From contig JANEZZ010002660.1 of assembly GCA_026122225.1 (NCBI GenBank), positions 1 to 64,000 of the forward strand: a stretch of DNA of 64,000 bases. The letters are read 5' to 3'. Positions 53,718-63,935 of this stretch are shown here, in pieces. The notes beneath the pieces were generated by a model. That model saw only the letters and a program-made list of their open reading frames with translations. It did no database searches and had not been told where the DNA came from. The position numbers were made by a program, and so were the translations under genes. Position 1 is the stretch's first letter. Each line of letters begins with the position of its first letter. The DNA is from Heloderma charlesbogerti. Its lineage: Eukaryota > Chordata > Lepidosauria > Squamata > Helodermatidae.

Positions 53718-54161
53718 TGTTGCAGAACTCAGAGTCAGAGAGACCACGGAGTGAAGGAAAAAGAGTTTTTCTTTATTTAACGCGCGGGCTTAAGGCTGGA
53801 ATCACTTCCAAAGAGCCAAAAGCCCCGATTCACATCAGCTAATTGTTTTTATAGACATTATGACACATATGCAAAATCTCCCCCACCCCTTTCTGTGTGG
53901 GTTTGCAGTATTCAGCATTTCCTCTCCTACCACCATTGTTTATAATACAAGAAATGGGTTATAGGGTAGCCATGATAAGCAGAGAACAGCAGAGAACATG
54001 ATATACATATCACTATGACCTTAGCCTTTGTTGACAAGTTAAGAGATTCCTGCGTCTTGTCAGCTTACAAACATATATTTCAGAGAGCAAGAGCTCAGCA
54101 AGAACATGAAGCATGAGACTGCATGAGGCTACTTAGTCTGACCCCCGATATGGCTGCTACA
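53718..54161 (-). mobile_element. 5' LTR of the same element
   Basis: Same start (TGTTGCAGAACTCAG), AATAAA at 53772-53777 and TATA-like sequence as the 3' LTR. Divergence by eye is low, about 1-2 percent over roughly 410 bp. The U3 end after 54128 differs from the other LTR (CTACTTAGTCTGACC...GCTGCTACA), so this end is truncated or rearranged. It is followed by GTTG and CR1. Confidence 0.8.
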
Positions 54162-54735
54162 GTTGAGCCACGTATCCCCTATCTTGTAACTGTGCATTTG
54201 GTTTCTTTTTCCTAGGTTCAGAACTTGGCATTTATCCCTATTAAATGTAATTCTTCTGTTTTCTGCCCAGCGCTCCAGTCTATCAACATCACTTTGAATT
54301 TTGTTTCTGTCTTCCAAAGTATTAGCTATCCCGCCCAATTTTGTCTAATCTGCAAATCTGATCAGCATTCCCTGCACCTCCTCCTCCAAGTCATTAATAC
54401 AACCGTTGAAGAGCACTAGGCCCAGGACTGAGCCCTGCGGTACCCCACTCGTTACCTCTCCCCAGTTTGAGAAGATCCCATTGATAAGCAGTCTTTGAGT
54501 CCGATTCTGTAGCCAAATGTGGATCCACCGGATCGTTGTTTCATCTAGCCCACTTTGAGCTAGTTTGCTCATCAGGATATCATGGGGCACTTTGTCGAAA
54601 GCTTTGCTGAAGTCAAGGTATATTATGTGTACAGCATTCCCACGGTCCACAAGGGAGGTTACTTGACCAAAAAATGAGATCAGATTCATCTGGCATGATT
54701 TGTTCTTGACAAATTCATGTTGGAAAATCAATGCT
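54162..54735 (-). mobile_element. CR1 LINE, RT part, resumed
   Basis: 54345-54735 encodes IIYLDFSKAFDKVPHDILMSKL (motif A) and SGVPQGSVLGLVLFN (motif B). The palm motif C is cut: RFAD is followed by a stop at 54345-54347 where the second Asp should be. 54129-54338 then continues TLEDRNKIQSDVDRLERWAENRRITFNRDKCQVLNLG, the region after the palm. The copy starts at the 5' truncation near 54735 and is dead. Confidence 0.9.
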
Positions 54736-54785
54736 AAGCAAAACGAAGGAAAGGAAAGAGAAAGAAATAACAATAAAGGGGGGAC

Positions 54786-54890
54786 TGGAAGTGCCACCAA
54801 CTGACCAATGGCAGTCTACCATTCAGGTTGCCCTGAGTGCCAGTTTTTGGGAGAAAGGTGGGGTGCGAATCAAATAAATGCATAAATACC
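54786..54890 (+). mobile_element. LINE-type 3' tail
   Basis: GGTTGCCCTGAGTGCCAG, GAGAAAGGTGGGGTGCGAAT then AAATAAATGCATAAATA. Counterpart of the reversed 'cccacctttct' tails at 36655 and 42640. Confidence 0.6.
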
Positions 54891-55625
54891 ATTAAGGGAG
54901 GGCCTGGGTCCAGTCTGAGTTCAGGAAAGACAGCACCCCTCGGAAAGGTCTAGGATGTGTGAATTGACTGGCATTGGTGGTTAGGCTTTGGCATATCCCA
55001 GCACCTGTGGGGAGGCTGGCTTTGGTTGGCTTGACTCTGCTGGAAGGGTGAGGGCTTAAATAACTTGCTAAGAGAATGAATGAGAGTATGGGAGAAGTTG
55101 CCTTTCCACTTACCTTAATACATCATGGTGTGTGGACACGTTCTCCTGCATTGCCCCATTACTCTAATGAGACACTGGAGAATCTTCTTTGCCACCCACC
55201 CACCCACCTGCCCCCCTTTCTGCTGGGCACACCTCATTGAGAAAGGGAGGGGTGCATGATGTAGGTACTGGGGGAAGAATAGCAGAGAGAAGGTCCTTGA
55301 TGTTTCCACTGAAATTGGACTAAAACAGGAGTGGGGAACCTTTTCCTGTTGAGGGCTGCGTTCCCACAGGGGAATCCATTGGGGACTGCAGGCCAGTGGA
55401 GGGTGGGGCCAAAGCCAGCAGTCGGTGGGGCCAGAGCCCAAAGTAGGTGGGGCCAGCCTTTCTCTTTGTTTCTGCCATGCCTTATCTCTCTCCCTCCCTC
55501 CCTTCCTCCCTCTCCCCCCCCCCTCCAGTGGGCTGCTGCGGGAGGGACAGATGCCTCTTGCCCATGGTCTGAACTGATTGCTTGCAGAGGGCTTTTAAAA
55601 TTAGGCCAAGGGCTTCATAAAACTA

Positions 55626-56256
55626 GTAGGGCTGTGCAGGGACCTCTCCCTATCCAACTCAGAGAGGTCACGTTGGGGCTTCCAAGGCAGGCCTGATTCG
55701 CTTCGGGCTGATTCAGTGGGCCCCTGTCCTGCTTCAGCCTCTGCAGCTGAAGCAGGATTCAGATGGCCAAATCCCACTCCCCCCCCCCCGATGCCCTGAC
55801 GCCCTGCGTGAGCCCCCGGCTCCTTACCTGGGCCTTCAGGATGTACACCATCAGTCATCTTCTTGTTCCAGGGAGTCGGAGACATTGCTGCCACCACCAG
55901 CAGCTCCTGGCCCCTTGGGATGCACACCAGCAGCCTTTGTCTTGTTCCAGGGAGTCACCATTTTTAAAATGGCAACTCCCTGTATTTCTGGAAATAGATC
56001 TTGCACAGATGACCGCCATCAAGAATGCTACATTAATATTGCAGGCTTGATGGCTGCCATCTGTACAGGATCTGTTTCTGGAAAGACAGGGAGTTGCCAT
56101 TTTAAAAATGGTGACTCCCTGGAACAAGACAACAGTTGCCGATGCATGTCCCAAGGGCCCAGGTAAGGAGCTTTGCCTTGCCTCGGAAGTGCCCCGAAGC
56201 ACCTTGCTTCAGCTCGGAGTTTGGGCTTCAGGCCAAAGCAGTGTACAGCCCTAGAA
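55626..56256. mobile_element. Palindromic hAT-like MITE, TAGGGCTGTGCA ends
   Basis: Ends TAGGGCTGTGCAGGGA and AGTGTACAGCCCTA are inverted. The centre is a long inverted repeat (about 55937-56128): CTTGTTCCAGGGAGTC at the left and GACTCCCTGGAACAAG at the right, arms about 90 bp. The outer arms (GAAGCAGG.., GGGGCTTC..) also pair loosely. No transposase is present. Confidence 0.75.
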
Positions 56257-57019
56257 ATTAAGCCGAGGCTCACATATTGCCCTAGGACTGCAGGTAGCCC
56301 AGCACGGACCAGATGGATTCTTGCACTCATTGAGCAAGAATCCATTACGGTCTTGCTTTCACTGAGCAAGAATGTTCTTCTGTTCACCCACTGGCAGTCT
56401 GCATTGGTCAGGAGATGGTGTCACTATTTTATCACTTGATAGAGGAGGGGAAAAAAAACAGTAATAGATAACAAGTAGTGGTGGGAAATTCTTGACCTGC
56501 TAACACTCCCCACAGTTCCATTTCCTTAAATTTGCAATGGATACCGTAGAACCGTAAGAGCAAGAACCAGAGAAATGATTGGTGTTGCCTGCCTGGGGAG
56601 CCGTCTCTGAGAAAATGTAGGCAGAAATGAGAGGCTGACTTATGGGTTCTGAAAAAACAAAGTGTTGAAGGAGTAATTAATAGGGAGTTTCTAAACTACA
56701 AGCAAAGTTTCTGAACTGCAAGCGATCATTACAAAATCTGCTGATTATGAGAGGAAACTAGTGTGACCTCATGGCAGACCAACAGGAAAAGCCTATTTAT
56801 GTGTGGCTAGCATGAGTAAGGCCGTGAAACAGGAAGTCAAGATACTGCAGCTTCCCTTGAGATTTATTCCTCTTATCTTGAGACTATGGCCTTCTTGACT
56901 CATTTGGAGTGTGAGGGGTAGATGGGCCGCATGCTTGGGACTGGGGATGGGGTATTTACGATGGCATTCATTGTGCTCCCTCCCATGTCCAATGCCTATG
57001 CAAAGTGTCCATTTGTACA
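56257..57019. other. Unclassified sequence
   Basis: Nothing recognised. Confidence 0.4.
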
Positions 57020-57295
57020 ACGCAAAGGAAGTTCAGAGCATGAGCCCTGCTAGATCTGTCCAGCATCCTGTTTTCCACAGTGACCAAGACCAGATAACTA
57101 TGGGAAGCCAACAAGCTTCCCACTCCCACTGTTGGTTCCCTCATGCTGCCTCTGATCCTAAAGATAGTGCATTCCATCAGGACTAGTAGCCATTGATAGC
57201 CTTCTCCATTAATTCATCTAATTCCTCGCTTAAAGCCATCTAAGTTGGTGCCCATCACCACATCTTGCAGTAGTGAATTCCATTAACAGGTGAGA
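57020..57295 (-). mobile_element. LINE 3'-region repeat (CR1-like), antisense
   Basis: The minus-strand translation reads VENRMLDRSSRAHAL after a region corresponding to NSLLQDVVMGTNLDGFKRGI, the kind of ORF2 C-terminus/3' UTR seen in a squamate LINE. It matches 15468-15592 and 34018-34145 in opposite orientation. Exact family not assigned. Confidence 0.6.
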
Positions 57296-57682
57296 ATCTG
57301 GCCTGACTGATCAGTGCAGCAAATGAGCATAAGTGCTGCCCTGGGAAGCCACCCAGTGCGGCTACTTGCCTTCAAGCTGCTAGCCCTTTGCACTAATGCA
57401 GACAAGCCACATTAGAGAAAATAGGCACTATCCACCTGGAAGGAGAGCTAGCCAAAATTTCTCAGAAGAACTTTTTCTGAGAACAATTCTGAGAGTTCTC
57501 TTTTTCTCCACTTCCTCTTGCCTTAGTAGAAAAATCCTCCCAAAATCCTCCAGTATTTATTTTTGTGTGTGGCAGCTGCCATTCCCCACCCTGCACCCCA
57601 AACACAGACAATGTGGTGGAATGACATTAGTTCTGAGGCATTGTGGAGGATGCAAAATGGTAGCCAGGCTCCCAACACCATT

Positions 57683-57821
57683 TAGGGCACAATCCTATCC
57701 ATGTTCAGTCGGAAAAAAACTCCTACAACTCCCAGCATTCTCCAGCCGGCATGGCTAGCTGGGGAATGCTGGGAGTTGTAGGACGTTTTTCTGTCTAAAC
57801 GTACATAGGATTGCACCATTA
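57683..57821. mobile_element. Palindromic Harbinger-like MITE
   Basis: GGGCACAATCCTATCCATG and TACATAGGATTGCACC are inverted, with TTA on both sides. The hairpin is CCCAGCATTCTCCAGC / GCTGGGGAATGCTGGG. Same family as 13190-13360 and 61228-61364. Confidence 0.8.
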
Positions 57822-58423
57822 GGAAACCTGTGGAGGGGAGGAAGTGGTGATCTTGCCAGTGCTAATGGTAAGGCCCAATGCTGAGAAACTGTTGGAGAAT
57901 TTCTCCTCCCCCTGGAGAAGTTTAGTGAAATGGTTTCTCCCCCCCACACACACACAATTTCTCTGCTTGCAAATTGAGTAACGAATTTTGAGAGGGGATT
58001 TGCCTAGACATTCTGTCCATGTTGAAGCGCATGAGATCTGCATTTTTTAATCTCTCTTATCACAACTGCAGTTCCCAGTTGGGAGGTGTTTTTTAAAGCA
58101 GCTTTCTGGAGGCTGAAAAGCAGTTTCTCACATGAAAAATATGAGCCAAGGCATGGATCTTATGGTGAAGAAAACCTAGATGTCTTTAAAAGATTGGATT
58201 GTTTGTTCAGATTTAAATATTTTAGCTCAGGCTTCAGACAGTGTAGTATAATGTAGCATCCCCCCTCCCCCAGCAAGGACACACCAGCCAGGATTACAAA
58301 ATAAATATGGTTTGTTTTCTTAATATCCCTAGATCCCATTCCCTTTCTTTCCCAGTTCCTTCTCTTTCTCTCTGGGTGCTTCCAGATGAGGCTTTTATCA
58401 CACCGTTGCCCTGTCTCATTCAT

Positions 58424-58866
58424 GGGGAGACCAATCCTATGGTCCCTAGACAGAGTATGGGGGGGGCATACGATAGTTCAGATTCCTGGATCTGAGGCTG
58501 GCGATGGCGCTCTGACCTTGGACCCAGGGGTCTGAGCTCCTTGCCCCCCTCCCTGCAGCTGGTGCGGAGAGAACTACGCCAGCTGCCTCTACAAGCTTGC
58601 AAATGCACACTTGGAGAGAAGGGAAAGAGGGCAATTCTGTGGGCAGGGAGGGGAGGAGACCAGGGCAGCCAGCCTGTGAAGAATCCTCCGGCCGCCTCAG
58701 CTTCCTTCCCTCTCTCTCCACAGAGTCCCAGCTAGATGGCCAAAATCGCCCATCTAGCAAAAATGCAGGGCGAGAGGGACATGGAGGCGGCAGACGCCTC
58801 TATGCTCCTCCTGCCCTGCATAGGATGCTCATCAGCCTCCAAGTTCAGAGGTGTGTTGATGTTTCA
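58424..58866. mobile_element. Larger Harbinger-like MITE, decayed
   Basis: Starts near ACCAATCCTATGGTCCCTAGAC. It shares CTAGATGGCCAAAATCG, AAAAATGCAGGGCGAG and CTCCTCCTGCCCTGCATAGG with the copy at 59048-59491. Confidence 0.6.
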
Positions 58867-59047
58867 CAAATGAGGAAAATGCAGATGGGAGAATGAGACT
58901 CATTTCACCCTGCTTTTCGAGGCTCCCAGAGCAGCTTACGTAAGATCAGTAACAAACAAGACAGTCCCTGTTCTCAGGCTTACAATCTAAAAGACAGGAC
59001 ATAAAACGACTAAGGGATAAGGAAGGAAGAGCAAAACAAGCAACCAA

Positions 59048-59491
59048 GGGAGCGATCCTATGGCCGCTAGACAGCAGCTAGACGGCCATAGGGTATGTTG
59101 TTTTCTGGGAACTGACCTCAGAGCCCACGCTCCGAGGTCGATTCCCGGAGAACCGACCTCCCCCCACTTCTGCGCTTCCTCGGAGGCAGCATGGAACAGC
59201 CCCGTCCTCCGTGCTCGCAAGAGGAGTGTGGAGGGGCCGGAAAGGGGCGTGGCTGGGGGCGTTCCAGGGTGGGGAGGGCGTAACTGCCTGTACGACACAT
59301 CCAATGTACAGCAACCTCCTTCCCTGTTCCGTGCTCCCTCAGCTAGACAGCCGCAATTGACTGTCTAGCCAAAAATGCAGGACAGGACGAGCATGGGGGG
59401 AGTGATCCCCTCTGCGCTTCTCCTGCCCTGCTTTGGATAGGCGGTTGCCTCCGAGTTTGGAGGTGGCTGCCTATCTCGATAGGATTGCGCC
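59048..59491. mobile_element. Larger Harbinger-like MITE
   Basis: Ends GGGAGCGATCCTATGG and CGATAGGATTGCGCC are inverted. It is the reverse of the 29510-29886 copy: TAGGCGGTTGCCTCCGAG at the right corresponds to TAGGCGGCCGCCTCCGAA at that copy's left. No transposase. Confidence 0.8.
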
Positions 59492-59810
59492 AATTCTTAA
59501 AGTTACAAAGTCCTTATATTAAACAGGTTGAATAGAAACCATCCCTGGAGAAGAGGCCCTGCCTCTCTGCTTAGTTGCAAGATGGCATGGGAAACCAGGG
59601 GGCTGAGCAGCTTTATTGCCTTTAGGCATGGGACAGTGTAATACCAAATATCAGAATTTCTCAAGCAACAAGCCAGTAGCATTCTTGGGATATGACCGGC
59701 ATGAAAGTCTGTAAACAAACATCGTTTCCTATAGAAACAATCCACTGAGATGTCTTTTCTGCACAAGCCCCATATGAGTTCCACGGCACTCTTATTAGCT
59801 CCCCCATTTG

Positions 59811-60203
59811 CAGGGCTGGCCCAAGACATTTTGTTGCCCGAAGCAAAGGACAATAAAGCACCCCCGTCCCATTCCATGCACAGCAGCTGACTGGACTGGC
59901 AGATCATAGAATCATAGAATAGTAGGGTTGGAAGGGGCCTACAAGGCCATCGAGTCCAACCCCCTACTCAGTGCAGGAATCCAAGTCAGAGCATCCCTGA
60001 CAGGTGGCTGTCAAGATGATTGTGTCTTAACACTGATGGTAAGACAGCATCCTCCACCGTACGCAAAGGCAGCAGGCTAACACAGGACGTGCAGAGCAGA
60101 TCGAATGGCATACAGGTCTCTCCTCCAACACCTTGCTGCTGCCTCCCAGCATCAGCCGCCTGAGGTGACTGCTTCACTTTGCCTAATGGCAAGGCTGGCC
60201 CTG
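59811..60203. mobile_element. hAT-like MITE, CAGGGCTGGCCC ends, with 8-bp duplication
   Basis: CAGGGCTGGCCCAAGAC and AAGGCTGGCCCTG are inverted. The flanks CCCATTTG (59803-59810) and CCCATGTG (60204-60211) match at 7 of 8. A CR1 tail (59903-60012) is inserted inside. Clearest of three copies (also 23360-23693, 24262-24650). Confidence 0.85.
59903..60012 (-). mobile_element. CR1 3' tail inside a hAT MITE
   Basis: AGAATCATAGAATAGTAGG, CATCGAGTCCAACCCCC and CATCCCTGACAGGTGGCTGTC: reversed CR1 3' end, about 110 bp. Confidence 0.85.
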
Positions 60204-60595
60204 CCCATGTGCTTGCACGGGGGGAACCTCCCGGTGAGTTCAGCCCAATTATTGTATCTCTGTTCAAAGGCCCAACATCATTCAGTGCTCTGTGGCGCCC
60301 TCAGGAGGGCCGCTCAGAAGGATTCTGCATAGGTCCATCAGTGTCATGACCAGCCTGAAGCCATGAGTGGCCATGCCCAAATCTAGAGCTGAAGGCAGTG
60401 TTGAGCTACGAGGCTCTGGGAAGCCAGGGTAGGAGGTGCAGCAGGGAAATGGGACTATACCAGACCTGGCAATTCAGAGACCATATACTCACCAGTGGTG
60501 CGGCTTGGGCTAAGGTCCAGGACCCCATGCCCCAAGGGGGGCCTAAATTGCAGGTGATGTGGTAGCAGCAAACAGGCCAGGCGTCAGCACCTGAG

Positions 60596-60819
60596 ACAGT
60601 GCAGGAATGCCAGGCCCGGGACACTGCAATTTGGCCACTCTGCGCCCCTTTTACAAGTGTGGAGTGCGAGGCTGTTCAACACTGCCTGCAAGGCAGTGCA
60701 GAAGCGGGAGAAGGTTGGTTCTCCAAGAACCGACCTCGGAGCACAGGCTCCGAGGTTGGTTCCTGGAAAACTATATATCCTATGACCATCCGCTGACTAG
60801 CAGCCATAGGATTGCTCCC
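60596..60819. mobile_element. Larger Harbinger-like MITE, half copy
   Basis: GCAAGGCAGTGCAGAAGCG, GGTTGGTTCTCCAAGAACC and the end CAGCCATAGGATTGCTCCC match the right half of 29510-29886. Confidence 0.7.
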
Positions 60820-60977
60820 TAAATGCGTTTAGTACCAGGGCAGCAGAAGCAAACTCCATTGTAATCATGATGGTGCAATGGTTTAAGTGAAGTTAAGGTG
60901 TGAAACCGCACATGCTTAGAAGAATTTTTTTTAAAAATTAACATTAGGAAACAGTGTTTTCTTGCACTGATGCAGAA

Positions 60978-61120
60978 GCATAGAATCATAGAATAGTAGG
61001 GTTGGAAGGGGCCTACAAGGCCATCGAGTCCAACCCCCTGCTCAATGCAGGAATCAAAGTCAGAGCATCCCTGACAGATGGCTGTCCAGCCTCGTCTTGA
61101 ATGCCTCTAGTGTGGGAGAC
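60978..61120 (-). mobile_element. CR1 3' tail
   Basis: CATAGAATCATAGAATAGTAGG through CTCGTCTTGAATGCC then TAGTGTGGGAGA: reversed CR1 3' UTR, 5'-truncated. Confidence 0.9.
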
Positions 61121-61227
61121 CAGTTGTAAAGCATGCAGTGGCAGCGGGGGGGGGGGGGGGGGAGAAAAAAATGTTAGTTCTGTGCTTCCCAACTTGCACA
61201 TGGCTGTCTAATGGGTAAGACCATTAA

Positions 61228-61364
61228 GGGCACAATCCTATGCATGTTTAGATGGGAAAAAGTCCTACAATTCCCGGCATGCCCCAGCCAGCCATGCTGG
61301 CTGCGGGATGCTGGGACTGGGAGCTGTAGGACTTTGTCTGCCGAAACATGCATAGGATTGCGTC
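61228..61364. mobile_element. Palindromic Harbinger-like MITE
   Basis: GGGCACAATCCTATGCATG and CATGCATAGGATTGCGTCC are inverted, with TAA on both sides. The hairpin is built from GCCCCAGCCAGCCATG / GGCTGCGGGATGC. Clearest of the three small copies for the ends. Confidence 0.8.
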
Positions 61365-61494
61365 CTAAGTTGAGGATCTAATATTACCTAGCTGCACCAC
61401 TGATACTCACTTCCAGCCACAATGGCCTTTCCCCCCTTCCTGTGCCTGAACCGGTCATGAGTTTTGAGTGCGCACAGGCCCAGGTAGCTCATTT

Positions 61495-61643
61495 GACTAG
61501 GCCAGGTTTCCCCAGCCTCGTGTACATCAGATGTGTTGGACTCCTAATGTTCCCAGCCAGCTTGGCCATGCTGGCTGGGGATGATGGGAGCTGCAGTTCA
61601 ACACATCTGGGAGAGCACCAAGCTGGGGAAGGCTTGACTAGGC
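61495..61643. mobile_element. Palindromic hAT-like MITE with perfect 8-bp duplication
   Basis: The element (61503-61635) starts CAGGTTTCCCCAGCC and ends AGCTGGGGAAGGCTT. GACTAGGC at 61495-61502 and 61636-61643 is an exact 8-bp duplication, which places the whole family (also at 9.9, 10.2, 15.2, 15.9, 43.9, 46.2, 47.6 kb) with hAT. The core hairpin is CCAGCTTGGCCATGCTGGC. Confidence 0.9.
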
Positions 61644-62610
61644 TGACGTCCCAGAGTCCCCATTCCTCTCTAATTCCTTTACGGTTTTTGCACAGCACGC
61701 ATTTATCGACCGCTTGCTTTGCAAATTGCTCATTGTCGTCGAGCCATTTCAGGAGGGGGAGGTCAATAAATATCTGTCTTGCCTGTGTTGTGCTTGGCAC
61801 CGGGCTGCTGTTTAAATTTGTGGTCTAAGAAATGCATGTGCTGGAAATATCTCCTCTTTGGACTGATGGCTTGGCAGATTGGTGCTGACATGGTCTCAGA
61901 AGAGACCGCTTTGTTTAATTGTTAACGTCAATGTCTTCTTCTTTTTCAACATTGTGCTTGGATGAAGCCTGGGATTATAATGCAGATTTTGGTTTGCAAG
62001 GGGAAATCACTTTGGTGCAGAGGACAACGCCAGCGCAGTTGTTGTTGGGCTTAAGAGAAATTGTTGTTGGGTTTGTTCATCAGCACAGATTCTGTTCCCA
62101 AAGCTGCCGGTCTGCCAGCAAGGCATCAAAACAACAAAGATCTGCTTACAGAGACTTACTGCAGTGCATTCGTGTGATGATCAGACTGGCCTAGAAGGTG
62201 CCATGAATCTGTAGCGCTTTTTTGATTGACACAGAGAAATGTGGAGGCCCCACAGCTTGGTGGTCGACCACATGTTTTGCATGGAGAAGGCCAGCTCCAA
62301 TCTCCAGTTGTGAAGCATATGAAAATCAATACAAAGAGAACTTCAGATTAGGCCAGACTCTGGAGGGACTAAGGAAAGTTCTGAGGTACAATCTGAAATT
62401 GCTTGTGGGGAGGGTATGCCTAAAAATGGTGTCTAGCTCTCTCTCCCTCCCCCCCAACACACACATTTTAGAGCTTGCACCATCACTGGACATTCAGGAC
62501 TGTGAGATTGTGAAGTAGCCAGAGTTTTTCTTTAGGAAAGTACATAAAACAAATTCACCAAACGAAACCAAAAAGAAAAGGAGGAGTCTCCAATAGGGAA
62601 GGAGGAATGA
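61644..62610. other. Unclassified sequence
   Basis: No gene or repeat recognised. A C-rich tract lies near 62447. Confidence 0.4.
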
Positions 62611-62611
62611 G

Positions 62612-62672
62612 TTATTTTATTTTATTTATTTCATTTCTATACCGCTCAATAGCCGAAGCTCTCTGGACGATG
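62612..62672 (-). mobile_element. L2 3' tail, antisense
   Basis: TTATTTTATTTATTTCATTTC then TACCGCTCAATAGCCGAAGC: reversed L2 end. Confidence 0.75.
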
Positions 62673-62849
62673 GGAGAATGGCCCAATGTAAGATGAAGAG
62701 AGAGGAAAAAGACATGTACATGGGCCATACATTTGAAGTCCAGTTTGCAAACTCGCAACACTTGTACTGCCAGGAAACTCAGCCACTTTCATTGTCCTCT
62801 TTCCCTGATCCTGTCCTGAAAACATTTTACAAACATTTGCCTTCTTTCT

Positions 62850-62866
62850 GTCTCTGTCTCTCTCTG

Positions 62867-62897
<31 letters not shown>
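62850..62897. repeat. (CT)n(CA)n microsatellite
   Basis: Irregular CTGT/CTCT tract running into CACA. Confidence 0.9.
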
Positions 62898-63354
62898 GAT
62901 GTGCTGAGGTTCTGGTCTGTTTTCTTCCTTGCCAACAGAATTATTAGCTCAGTTTTATGGTTGAGCCTTTATTACTGGTGATAATCATTCTGGCCAGACG
63001 TAACATGTGAAATTATCTTCACGGTTCCTGTAATGGTACTTTTGGAGCTACTTAAGGAACAAAACACATTTCAATTCCACCCTGTGTCTTTAAAAATACT
63101 TGCTTCACTTAAATAGGGCAGTTGGGTTGTTTGAAATGTTATAATTTCACAGTGTGGAATGGAAAGCCCCACCATGAAACAATTATATAAAAAAGAAAAT
63201 ATTTAAATAACGTACAGTTCCTAACATCAGCTACAAGCAGCTCTGTATGAGAAGCCTGATTGTTGAATGTAGACCAGTGTGGCACTGGTGTTTCTGTGTC
63301 AAGTGTAGATATAATACATTGACGCAGTTTGCACAATCACCGTGTTTAAGCTGG

Positions 63355-63525
63355 GTGCCATTTGCATAATCACCCTCCTGGGCGCAGCTTGTTGTGTCAT
63401 CCAGACCCGGGCCGCATGGCTTGTTGGAAGGGGAAACAACCCTCACATAACCCAGCTCCAACAAGCCACCTGGTTTGGATGACACAACAAACTGCGCCCA
63501 GGTAGGTGATTATGCAAACTCTGTC
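63355..63525. mobile_element. Foldback element with long arms (unnamed)
   Basis: TTTGCATAATCACCC...GGGCGCAGCTTGTTGTGTCATCC on the left is the near-exact complement of GGATGACACAACAAACTGCGCC...GGTGATTATGCAAA on the right, arms about 65 bp around a 30-bp loop. Outer partial copies of the CAATCACC / GGTGATT words at 63330 and 63560 suggest a larger element. No coding. Confidence 0.8.
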
Positions 63526-63667
63526 CAACTTGTGCCGTGACTTAAGCTTGTTTAGCCTCTAATGGTCATGCAAACTTGGGTCATTACATGCATTTTCTTT
63601 GAGAAAAAATGTCCTCTGAGAGGGTGTTTTAGAATTCATTTTGAACTTCTTTGGGGGATGTTTTTGA

Positions 63668-63935
63668 GCTTACCAAGTCACTGTGAAATGGCTGAGGCTG
63701 CTGTATGCGTGTGCATGTTTTCTTTTCTATTACACATCATTGCTCTGCAGCCTCCCAGGCTGCCTGCACTTCCTGATCTGAAAAAGCCCTACAGCTACAG
63801 GTGGAATTACCTGATGATGTTTAACCCTGAGCTTTAACTGAAGTGCAGAAACCCAAGAAGGCCACAGGTTGCTGGAGAGACGATTGTACAGTAAAAGGCA
63901 GGACACTCTCTCACCTTCCTTGACCACCTTAAAAG
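63668..63935 (+). repeat. Unnamed repeat, copy 2 (partner at 42721-42965)
   Basis: GTCACTGTGAAATGGC, TTGCTCTGCAGCCTCCCAGG, GAATTACCTGATGATG, CCTGAGCTTTAAC and GTTGCTGGAGAGACG follow the order of the first copy. Near its right, TAGAGCTGTGCCGAAAAT (63961) resembles the outer ends of the element around copy 1. Confidence 0.75.
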
